Under the pieces are notes generated by a model. The model made no database searches. It had not been told where the DNA came from and saw only the letters and a program-made list of their open reading frames with translations. This document shows positions 1 to 5,553 of a stretch of 8,693 nt of DNA, in pieces; position 1 is the stretch's first letter; each line of letters opens with the position of its first letter. This DNA is from an uncultured Synergistia bacterium (GTDB lineage Bacteria; Eremiobacterota; SpSt-956; JAKJGF01), in the NCBI GenBank assembly GCA_937888925.1, contig CALARM010000038.1:1-8693 (forward strand), read 5' to 3'. A program made the position numbers and the translations under genes.

Positions 1-60
1 CATTATAGCTTCACCGCAAAAGGGACACTGTTTCATTGGATTATTATATCTGCCATTCAT
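1..60 (-). CDS. Zinc-ribbon protein, N-terminal fragment (partial)
   Basis: Only the first 20 codons are inside the window; the gene runs off the left edge. The peptide contains a CPFCGEAI motif at residues 12-19, which is the first half of a CxxC zinc knuckle of the kind found at the N terminus of many zinc-ribbon domain proteins. The rest of the protein, and so its role, is not visible. The ATG at 60 is the first possible start because an in-frame TAA lies just upstream at about 64-66. A second ATG (codon 9, at 36) would give MKQCPFCGE, also a typical zinc-ribbon start. Neither ATG has a well-placed Shine-Dalgarno; the nearest purine run, AGGGA at 79-83, is 18 nt from the first ATG. An extended -10 box at 100-108 suggests the gene has its own promoter and does not depend on read-through from the stalk-domain gene upstream. 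Confidence 0.55.
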   Translation of the reverse strand, partial: MNGRYNNPMKQCPFCGEAIM

Positions 61-99
61 TTTTTATCTGTACTATGTTCCCTATAAAAATTTCTTTAT

Positions 100-108
100 A
101 TTATACCA
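100..108 (-). promoter_or_regulatory. Extended -10 promoter for the zinc-ribbon gene
   Basis: On the minus strand this reads TGGTATAAT, a perfect TATAAT with the TGn extension. The -35 position 17 nt upstream reads TTTAAT, which is poor, as is common with extended -10 promoters. The predicted start site near 93 leaves an untranslated leader of about 33 nt before the ATG at 60. The surroundings are very AT-rich, so a chance match is possible. Confidence 0.45.
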
Positions 109-131
109 TAATAATTAAAATTATTAAATAT

Positions 132-154
132 TTTTTAAAGATTGCCTTTAAAAA
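132..154 (-). terminator. Weak AT-rich hairpin at the end of the stalk-domain gene
   Basis: Nine-base arms TTTTTAAAG (132-140) and CTTTAAAAA (146-154) are perfectly complementary around a 5-nt loop. The hairpin overlaps the stop codon of the 148-816 gene and is followed on the minus strand by an A/T-rich stretch. The stem is almost all A-T and there is no clean U-tract, so it is a weak intrinsic terminator candidate at best. No better one is visible between the two genes. Confidence 0.25.
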
Positions 155-816
155 TCAACAGGGCCTATATCAAATGAAGGTGAAATATCAATAACCGGAG
201 GTGAAATCACCTGCGGAACAAAACCGTAAGAACCGAAATAATATCCGGGTGTATATCCCGGAGGATAATAATATCCCCAGCCGGGATTGGTAGAATAGAT
301 ACATGTACCCAGAGAAGAATAGTAAGGATCAGACTGAAGGGAACGATTATTTTTATCAGGCAGATTACCATGGGAATTGCTATCAGAAGGTTTATAGCTA
401 TAGGTCGGGTCAACTCTAAAATCTCTGTCTGTTCTTATCCTTACTATATCTTTACTGAAAATAGGATTATAGGTATATCTGACACCGAGTGATTTTAAAA
501 CAGAAAGGAGAGGCAGACAGAGAATATCTTTTGTTCCCAGTTTAAGTGTACCTCCGTAAGGAGCATAACTCTTAATCTGTTCCTCTGAAAGTTTAAACCA
601 GGTTGTAAAAAAAGATGAATCTACATATAAAACATCACCCTGTTTTACAGCGGTAACATTTACCTGATTGTTATCTATGGCCATATCTATCTGCTCCTGT
701 TCCAGAATATTAATGGGATCGAGTGTTACAGGTGTTAAATTTTCCGATTTCACCTGTACAGAACAGGTACATAATATCAGAACTATGAATAAAATGTTTA
801 ACATCGGTTTTAACAT
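148..816 (-). CDS. Exported stalk-domain-like protein with Tyr/Pro/Gly tail (copy A)
   Basis: A 222-residue protein whose N terminus is a signal peptide: Lys near the start, then the hydrophobic run LNILFIVLILC, with likely cleavage after VKS (about residue 24). Residues about 43-129 resemble the copper amine oxidase N-terminal (stalk) domain family: DNNQVNV, then LYVDSSFF, then CLPLLSVLKSLGVRYTYNP and a final strand DIVRIR. In this family the domain is a small surface or dimer-contact module, not a catalytic one. The tail (about 165-222) is rich in Tyr, Pro and Gly (YYYPPGYTPGYYFGSYGF) and looks disordered. The gene follows the ankyrin gene by about 50 nt on the same strand and has a paralogue at 4849-5520. 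Start choice: an upstream in-frame ATG at 822 is only 2 nt from AGGAGG, whereas the ATG at 816 is 8 nt away and is preferred. Function is unknown; partnership with the ankyrin protein is inferred from context. Confidence 0.8.
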   Translation of the reverse strand: MLKPMLNILFIVLILCTCSVQVKSENLTPVTLDPINILEQEQIDMAIDNNQVNVTAVKQGDVLYVDSSFFTTWFKLSEEQIKSYAPYGGTLKLGTKDILCLPLLSVLKSLGVRYTYNPIFSKDIVRIRTDRDFRVDPTYSYKPSDSNSHGNLPDKNNRSLQSDPYYSSLGTCIYSTNPGWGYYYPPGYTPGYYFGSYGFVPQVISPPVIDISPSFDIGPVDF

Positions 817-824
817 GTTCATTA

Positions 825-830
825 CCTCCT
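825..830 (-). promoter_or_regulatory. Ribosome binding site that decides the stalk A start
   Basis: A perfect AGGAGG on the minus strand. It lies 2 nt from the ATG at 822 and 8 nt from the ATG at 816. Only the second spacing is workable, so the protein should begin MLKPMLN, two residues later than the longest reading frame. Confidence 0.75.
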
Positions 831-869
831 TATCTTAATATAATCGTGATGAGTTACGCGAAGTCAGAG

Positions 870-3263
870 TTATTCATGTCCGTCATCAAGAAAACTCTTT
901 AATTCACTGAAAACCGCTCTGTCTTCCGGAGTATTTCCTTCATTGTCCTTTATATTCACATCTGCACCTGATGATATAAGAAACAGAGCAATATCCTTAT
1001 TACCTCTTAATGCAGCTATATGTAAAGGAGTACTTCCATTGTTATCTCTGGCATTTACCGATGCGCCGTTGGATAAAAGTAATTCACATAATTGCCTGTT
1101 ACCTGTAAAGACTGCCAGATGTAAAGGGCTTATACCATAAAAGCTGATGTTCACATCGGCTCCTTTAGAGATAAAATGTTCGACTATATCCAGAGGTTTC
1201 ACAGAGGGAGCAGGCTCTCTCGGACTATCATAGCTGCAGACAGCAACAAATAAAGGGGTAAATCCATCCTTTTTTTTCATATCCATCCCTGATTTTAAGA
1301 AATCAGAGAAATCTTTATATCCGGCAGAGTCAACCATATTTATTACAGACATAGCATCGGTATTTTTAGCATTTACATCTGCCCCGGCTCCTGTAAGTAG
1401 CTCAATCATATCTTTCTGACAGAAATAAGCTGCCCAGTGTAAAGGAGTATAACCTTCAACAGTTTTCGCGTTTACATCTGCTCCTTTAAGAACAAGTAAT
1501 TCCGCTACAGGTATATTACCGTTACTGACTGCATAAAACAGAGGAGTTTCTCCCTCTCTGGTTTTACTGTCTACATCAGAACCTCTGGCAATGAGAAATT
1601 CAGCAAGTTCTTTATTATTTCCCGCAACTGCTATATGAAGGGGTGTGAATCCCATGGGGCCTTTATTTAAAAAAGAAGTTTCATTGATAAACTTCTCACA
1701 TAAGGTTTTATCTCCTTTCATTACAGCGCAGTATAAATCTTCTTTTGCCCCTCTGGATATAAGAAATTCAACTGTTTCTTTCTGATTATTAACAGATGCA
1801 TAAGCCAGAGGCGTAAATCCTTCTATATCTGTCGCATTTACATCTGCACCTTTAGAAAGAAGGAGTTCTACCAGTTCTTTATGTCCGTAATAGGCTGCAA
1901 GATGTAAAGGCACATCACAGGAAGCAGTTTTACAATTCACATCAGCCCCTCTGGCTATAAGCATTTCTGCAAGGTCTTTATTATTTCTCAATATGGCCTG
2001 ATATAACGGAGTAGCTCCGTATGTGTCTTTTTCATTCACCTGTGCTCCTTTTGTTATTAAAAGTTCTGCCATATCTCTGTTTAACGCTATATGTAAAGGA
2101 GTAAGGTTCTGATTATCTCTGCTATTTACATCTGCTCCTCCTTTAATTAAAGCTTCCGCAAGTTTGATAAAACCATGTTCAGATGCTATATGTAAAGGAG
2201 TTCTGCCATGATTATCCCTGCAGTTTATCTCCGATCCTTTTGAAATAAATAAAAGGGCTCCGTCTGTGCAGTTATATAAGGTGGCTACATGTAAAGGGGT
2301 ATAACCTTTATTATCTTTTCCATTCCCATCTGCTCCTTTTGAAATAAGGAGTTCTGCAATTTCTTTCTTTTCTGCCTGATGGAGAGGAGTCTCTCCGTCA
2401 TTGTCTTTTCCGTTTACATCTGCACCTTTTGAGATAAGAAAGTCTGCCACTTCTTTATTTTTTGCCACATGGAGAGGAGTTTCTCCTTTGTAATCTCTTA
2501 CATTTACATCTGCTCCTGCTGACAGGAGTAATTCTGCAAATGATTTATACCCGTATTTTGCTGCCAGATACAGAGGGGTAATAGAGTAATAATTTTTCTG
2601 ATCTATCTTTGCCCCTTTTGATATTAATAATTCTCCGAGTTCTTTATCTCCGAGGAATGCCGCACCATGAAGGGGGGATTTGCCTTTAAAATAAGTTTTA
2701 TTCACATCAGCACCTGAGAGGATAAGAATTTTTGAAATTTCCTGTGCCTCTTTTTTCAGTTCCGGTAAAGGTTTATAATAAACATGAAGAAAAATTTCAA
2801 AATTCAAAGACATGAACAAAGGAGTAAAATCGTCATAAACAGAATTCACATCTGCTCCTTTACTTATAAGTAATTCTACAAGGGCTTTATTTCCATAGTA
2901 AGATGCTATATGGAGCAGAGTCATGTTATGTAAATACCTGCCGTTAACATCCACCGATTTAAGAGAAGGATCTATTTTTATAATCCCAGAAAGATATCTT
3001 CTGCCCTCCAGATATTTCTCTTCCTGCCAGTTTCTGAGCTGATACGTGTCAAACAAAACAATTGATTTATTTACGAGAGCAGGTATAAAATTTTCATTTA
3101 CCTGAAGAGCTTTATCGTATGAACCAAAGGCTTCTTCATATTTGCCCTGAAGTGCCAGTTCATTTCCTTTTTTAACCAGTTCATCCGGGCTTTCTCCTTT
3201 CACAGGCACCATATTAACAAATAAAAAAAATATAACTATGACTATAAAATTTTTCATTATCAT
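870..3263 (-). CDS. Exported TPR-ankyrin repeat protein (copy A)
   Basis: A 797-residue protein. It begins with a signal peptide (IMK, then the hydrophobic core NFIVIVIFFLFV, likely cleaved after VKG near residue 23). One TPR-like unit follows at about 27-60 (KKGNELALQGKYEEAFGSYD), with a further helical pair to about 95. About 20 ankyrin units then fill residues 114 to about 790, built on the consensus TPLHxAxxxGxxxxAELLISKGADVN. Units 2 and 17 carry long inserts, units 5, 6 and 9 are 30 residues instead of 33, a half unit follows unit 12, and unit 16 has lost the TPLH motif. No catalytic domain is visible. Ankyrin solenoids bind proteins; the partner here is unknown, and the small exported protein encoded about 50 nt downstream is the obvious candidate. 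It is paralogous to 5554-8046. The preferred start at 3263 is 7 nt from AGGAGG; the ATG at 3269 is only 1 nt away. Confidence 0.9.
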   Translation of the reverse strand: MIMKNFIVIVIFFLFVNMVPVKGESPDELVKKGNELALQGKYEEAFGSYDKALQVNENFIPALVNKSIVLFDTYQLRNWQEEKYLEGRRYLSGIIKIDPSLKSVDVNGRYLHNMTLLHIASYYGNKALVELLISKGADVNSVYDDFTPLFMSLNFEIFLHVYYKPLPELKKEAQEISKILILSGADVNKTYFKGKSPLHGAAFLGDKELGELLISKGAKIDQKNYYSITPLYLAAKYGYKSFAELLLSAGADVNVRDYKGETPLHVAKNKEVADFLISKGADVNGKDNDGETPLHQAEKKEIAELLISKGADGNGKDNKGYTPLHVATLYNCTDGALLFISKGSEINCRDNHGRTPLHIASEHGFIKLAEALIKGGADVNSRDNQNLTPLHIALNRDMAELLITKGAQVNEKDTYGATPLYQAILRNNKDLAEMLIARGADVNCKTASCDVPLHLAAYYGHKELVELLLSKGADVNATDIEGFTPLAYASVNNQKETVEFLISRGAKEDLYCAVMKGDKTLCEKFINETSFLNKGPMGFTPLHIAVAGNNKELAEFLIARGSDVDSKTREGETPLFYAVSNGNIPVAELLVLKGADVNAKTVEGYTPLHWAAYFCQKDMIELLTGAGADVNAKNTDAMSVINMVDSAGYKDFSDFLKSGMDMKKKDGFTPLFVAVCSYDSPREPAPSVKPLDIVEHFISKGADVNISFYGISPLHLAVFTGNRQLCELLLSNGASVNARDNNGSTPLHIAALRGNKDIALFLISSGADVNIKDNEGNTPEDRAVFSELKSFLDDGHE

Positions 3264-3270
3264 AGACATG

Positions 3271-3276
3271 CCTCCT
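3271..3276 (-). promoter_or_regulatory. Ribosome binding site that decides the ankyrin A start
   Basis: AGGAGG, preceded by AAA on the minus strand. The distance is 1 nt to the ATG at 3269, 7 nt to the ATG at 3263 and 13 nt to the ATG at 3257. The 7-nt spacing is optimal, which supports the start MIMKNF. Confidence 0.75.
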
Positions 3277-3307
3277 TTCTTTCATCTACAGGTCAATTTT
3301 TATTGGC

Positions 3308-3313
3308 ATTATA
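3308..3313 (-). promoter_or_regulatory. Possible -10 box for the ankyrin A operon
   Basis: A perfect TATAAT on the minus strand, overlapping the 6-bp direct repeat at the edge of the MITE-like element. No good -35 is visible 16-18 nt upstream, where the sequence is the inner part of the element's terminal repeat. A start site near 3301 would give a leader of about 40 nt to the ATG at 3263. Chance occurrence in AT-rich DNA is possible. Confidence 0.35.
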
Positions 3314-3317
3314 ATAT

Positions 3318-3422
3318 CTATACTTTTGCAGAATTTTGAAAAACCGTTGTCCCGTAAGGGCATCCCTCGCGGATGCCCTGCAAGGTAGAGTAAGGCTTTG
3401 TTTAAAAAGTGCAAAAGTATAG
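3318..3422. mobile_element. 105-bp MITE-like element with inverted ends and target duplication
   Basis: Perfect 13-bp terminal inverted repeats CTATACTTTTGCA (3318-3330) and its complement (3410-3422) bound a 105-bp element. A 6-bp direct repeat TAATAT lies directly outside each end (3312-3317 and 3423-3428), as expected for a target site duplication. The interior is much richer in GC than its surroundings and holds a strong hairpin (3358-3378). There is no transposase and no credible coding sequence inside, so any movement would depend on an enzyme encoded elsewhere. The structure is seen directly; the mobile-element label is inferred from it. Confidence 0.6.
3358..3378. repeat. GC-rich palindromic hairpin inside the MITE-like element
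   Basis: Arms GGGCATCC (3358-3365) and GGATGCCC (3371-3378) form a perfect 8-bp stem around the loop CTCGC. GC-rich palindromes of this general form, preceded by a CCCGTAAGGG-like stretch, are familiar as dispersed repeats in other bacterial genomes. Whether this one is dispersed here cannot be told from one window. There is no following T-tract, so it is not a standard terminator. Confidence 0.6.
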
Positions 3423-3510
3423 TAATATATATCTTTAATTTTAGTGATAACTGTGGGAAAGTCAAGAAAATTCTTTTTCTGACACATATGATAAAATGTA
3501 TTCTATCTGA

Positions 3511-3539
3511 TTGTTTTTTTTCATATAAACCTTTATAAT
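3511..3539 (+). promoter_or_regulatory. Promoter for the small exported peptide and terC
   Basis: A -35-like TTGTTT at 3511-3516 and a perfect TATAAT at 3534-3539 are separated by exactly 17 nt. The predicted start site near 3546 leaves a leader of about 28 nt before the GTG start at 3574, which includes the strong ribosome binding site. The spacer contains most of an 8-base T run (3514-3521). Confidence 0.5.
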
Positions 3540-3557
3540 TAATATTTAACTTTACTC

Positions 3558-3565
3558 AAAGGAGG
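3558..3565 (+). promoter_or_regulatory. Ribosome binding site that decides the GTG start of the small ORF
   Basis: AAAGGAGG lies 8 nt before the GTG at 3574. An earlier in-frame GTG at 3565 begins on the last base of this site and so cannot be its initiator. The protein should therefore start MFKKLCF. Confidence 0.75.
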
Positions 3566-3573
3566 TGAACGGC

Positions 3574-3816
3574 GTGTTTAAAAAATTATGTTTTTTGATA
3601 TTTATTTTTTCCGTAATGTTTTTCACAGTAAATACTTTTGACTATCTGAATATACCTGGAGATAGTAATGACGAACAGAATGACATGTATGCCAGTAAGT
3701 TTGAAAGCAGATATAATTATACATACATAAGTCATAATTCTTTTATATCATTAAAAGAATATAAAGTACTTACAAACAGGGATATAATCGATGACCCTCA
3801 ATTTGATTTCATCTAA
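3574..3816 (+). CDS. Small exported or membrane-anchored protein of unknown function
   Basis: An 80-residue protein that I do not recognise. It opens with two lysines and the hydrophobic segment LCFLIFIFSVMFF (about residues 5-17), a signal peptide or a single N-terminal membrane anchor; no clear cleavage site or lipobox is present. The remaining 60 or so residues are polar, acidic and rich in Tyr, Asp, Asn and Ser, with no cysteine and no known motif. A strong ribosome binding site, a promoter at good spacing and a signal-peptide-like N terminus make this a real gene. It lies 32 nt upstream of terC on the same strand and is probably co-transcribed with it. That suggests, without proving, a link to TerC or a shared envelope-stress regulon. 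The start is GTG. Confidence 0.65.
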   Translation: MFKKLCFLIFIFSVMFFTVNTFDYLNIPGDSNDEQNDMYASKFESRYNYTYISHNSFISLKEYKVLTNRDIIDDPQFDFI

Positions 3817-3848
3817 CTTAATTAAATAAAGAAAGGAATATTTACTTT

Positions 3849-4787
3849 ATGAACACTGTTCTTGCCCTCTCTCTGTTTCATCTTTTTATTTTCATCATGC
3901 TTGCCCTTGATTTAGGAGTATTTAATAAAAAATCCCACAAACCCACTTTGAAAGAAGCTTTAATATGGAGTGCCATATGGATTTCTTCCGGCCTCATTTT
4001 CAACGCAGGAATTTATTACTTTCAGGGAAGTCAGAAAGGCATGGAATTTCTCACAGGATATCTGATAGAAAAATCCCTCTCTGTTGACAATATATTTGTC
4101 TTTGTTCTGATTTTCAGCTATTTTTCCGTACCTTCGGAATATCAGCATAAGGTTTTATTCTGGGGAATAATAGGAGCTCTTTTCATGAGAGCCGGTTTTA
4201 TCCTGCTGGGAACGCTTTTGATCAAACAATTCCATTTTATACTATATATATTCGGTGTTTTTCTTATTTACGGAGGATATAAAATGATGTTTCAGAGCGA
4301 TAATGAAATAGATCCTTCGAAAAATCCTTTTCTTAAAATATGCAGGAAATTATTCCCCGTAACAGACAGTTACAGAGGATCAAATTTTTTTGTAAGAGAA
4401 AATAATATACTTAAAGTCACGCCTCTCATACCGGTTCTGGCAGTTGTCGAATCTACCGATTTAATATTTGCAATAGATTCAATACCTGCAATATTTGCAA
4501 TAACCCAGGATGCATTTATTGTTTACACGTCAAATATTTTTGCTATCCTCGGATTGAGATCATTATATTTTGCTCTGGGAGATATTATTGAAAAATTTAC
4601 CTGTTTAAAATACGGGTTATCAATAGTTCTGGCTTTTATAGGCATAAAAATGCTTATTATGGATATATATAAAATACCTACGGTGTTTTCTTTAATAGTA
4701 GTTGCCGTACTTATATTTGGTTCTGTTTTTATCTCTCTTTTCATAAACGGCAAAACAAAGTCGGCTCAGCCGGTTCTCAGTGAGTAG
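3849..4787 (+). CDS. TerC/Alx-family integral membrane protein
   Basis: A 312-residue polytopic membrane protein with seven to nine hydrophobic segments, the normal size for the TerC/Alx/YkoY family. Family hallmarks are clear: ALDLGVFNKK near the N terminus (Asp21), EKSLSVDNIFVF at 74-85 (Glu74, Asp80), and VVESTDLIFAIDSIPAIFAIT at 199-219 with acidic residues Glu201, Asp204 and Asp210 inside the membrane, then NIFAILGLRSLYF at 229-241. Characterised members export Mn2+ or protect metalation of exoenzymes, and the name comes from tellurite resistance; the substrate here is inferred. The ribosome binding site AAGGA lies 11 nt before the ATG, and a small exported protein precedes it in the same transcript. 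No tellurite-resistance neighbours (terZ/D/E) and no obvious yybP-ykoY manganese riboswitch are visible upstream. The last codons and the stop fall within a GTGAGTAGTG repeat, so the C terminus may have been remodelled. Confidence 0.92.
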   Translation: MNTVLALSLFHLFIFIMLALDLGVFNKKSHKPTLKEALIWSAIWISSGLIFNAGIYYFQGSQKGMEFLTGYLIEKSLSVDNIFVFVLIFSYFSVPSEYQHKVLFWGIIGALFMRAGFILLGTLLIKQFHFILYIFGVFLIYGGYKMMFQSDNEIDPSKNPFLKICRKLFPVTDSYRGSNFFVRENNILKVTPLIPVLAVVESTDLIFAIDSIPAIFAITQDAFIVYTSNIFAILGLRSLYFALGDIIEKFTCLKYGLSIVLAFIGIKMLIMDIYKIPTVFSLIVVAVLIFGSVFISLFINGKTKSAQPVLSE

Positions 4788-4822
4788 TGAAAAGTGAAAA
4801 GTGAGTAGTGAGTAAAGTGAAA
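4780..4822. repeat. Two imperfect 21-22-bp direct repeats at the end of terC
   Basis: Unit 1 (4780-4800) and unit 2 (4801-4822) both begin GTGAGTAGTGA and continue with an AAAGTGAAA stretch; unit 2 has an additional GT. The first unit includes the last terC codons and its TAG stop. Short AGTGA-rich repeats of this style occur as intergenic repeats in many bacteria. Confidence 0.6.
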
Positions 4823-4840
4823 TACTTTCACTCACTACTC
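4803..4840. terminator. Hairpin between convergent terC and stalk B genes
   Basis: Left arm 4803-4818 and right arm 4824-4840 pair over 16 bp: GAGTAGTGAGT with its exact complement, one unpaired C at 4829, then AAAGT with ACTTT around a 5-nt loop. It lies between the stops of terC (plus) and the stalk-domain gene (minus), so it could end transcription from both sides. Neither side has a strong T-tract, so the terminator role is inferred from position and stem length. Confidence 0.45.
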
Positions 4841-4848
4841 CTGTAAAC

Positions 4849-5520
4849 CTACCTGCGACCTCCGCCGCCGTGAAAACCTCCTCCGCCGTGGAGCGGCATA
4901 AGAGGCGGGTTATGTATTATGGGGTGAACAGGGCCGACCCTGTTCCCTATAAAACCATAGGAACCGAAATAATATCCCGGTACATAGCCGGGAGGATAAT
5001 AGGTATCCTGGTTATAATAATAATCATAATCTACTGCAGATGAAGAAGCAGATACCGTATAATCCTGAGCAGGCAGATTTCCCTGTGAACTGTCTGAAGA
5101 AGGTTTATAGACATAATTTGGATTGACACTGAAATCTCTGTCTGTTCTTATCCTTATTATATCTTTATTGAAAACAGGATTGTAAGTATATCTCACACCG
5201 ATAGAAGTAAGGACAGAGAAGAGAGGAACACAGGTAATATCTTTACCTCCGGCTTTTACCGTTCCTTCATAAGCGATATAATTATTCATCTGTTCCGGCG
5301 GTATTTTAAAATATTCTGTAAAAAAATCAATATCTATATATAAAGTATCGTTCTCTTTTACAACAATACAGTTCACAGGCTGATTATTTAAAGCTATATC
5401 TACCTGATCTTCTGTCAGTACATCTGAGTCATCAAGATTTATAATCTGTATATTTCCTGCCTGTACCGACATAGCCAGAAATATTATAAAACCTGTCAAT
5501 AATATATAAAATTTTCTCAT
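4849..5520 (-). CDS. Exported stalk-domain-like protein with Gly/His/Arg tail (copy B)
   Basis: A 223-residue paralogue of the 148-816 protein. The signal peptide (MRKFYILLTGFIIFLAMSVQA) has a good signal peptidase I site after VQA at residue 21. The stalk-like domain covers about 40-126: ALNNQPVN, LYIDIDFFTEYF, CVPLFSVLTSIGVRYTYNP, then DIIRIRTDRDF, closely matching copy A block by block. The low-complexity tail (about 153-223) shares YYPPGYVPGYYFGSYGF with copy A but ends differently, in GGGGFHGGGGRR. No catalytic residues are evident. Copper amine oxidase N-like domains act as adhesion or stalk modules, so a structural or binding role at the cell envelope is the best guess. The ribosome binding site AGGAGG lies 8 nt before the ATG. 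The gene follows the ankyrin B gene by 33 nt and is presumably co-transcribed with it. Confidence 0.8.
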   Translation of the reverse strand: MRKFYILLTGFIIFLAMSVQAGNIQIINLDDSDVLTEDQVDIALNNQPVNCIVVKENDTLYIDIDFFTEYFKIPPEQMNNYIAYEGTVKAGGKDITCVPLFSVLTSIGVRYTYNPVFNKDIIRIRTDRDFSVNPNYVYKPSSDSSQGNLPAQDYTVSASSSAVDYDYYYNQDTYYPPGYVPGYYFGSYGFIGNRVGPVHPIIHNPPLMPLHGGGGFHGGGGRR

Positions 5521-5553
5521 TCTTTAAACCTCCTTATAGTAGTAATTTCTGTC

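Noticed and set aside
110..125. AATAATT/AATTATT inverted repeat near the zinc-ribbon promoter as an operator
   Set aside because: Only A and T with a 2-nt gap in a very AT-rich stretch; likely by chance.
943..1140. Plus-strand frame of 65 codons inside ankyrin A
   Set aside because: It is the antisense of ankyrin repeats; periodic repeats keep antisense frames open. The same applies to 5903-6112 in ankyrin B.
1270..1277. A8 run on the coding strand of ankyrin A as a slippage site
   Set aside because: Runs of A are common in AT-rich coding DNA; it encodes an ordinary MKKKDG stretch, and nothing else suggests phase variation.
3293..3487. Minus-strand reading frame of 64 codons across the intergenic region
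   Set aside because: It runs through the MITE-like element and its hairpin, has no ribosome binding site or family resemblance, and lies upstream of the ankyrin A gene where the promoter is expected.
3960..4148. Minus-strand frames inside terC (also 4523-4753)
   Set aside because: They lie opposite a clear TerC family gene and have no ribosome binding site or recognisable product.
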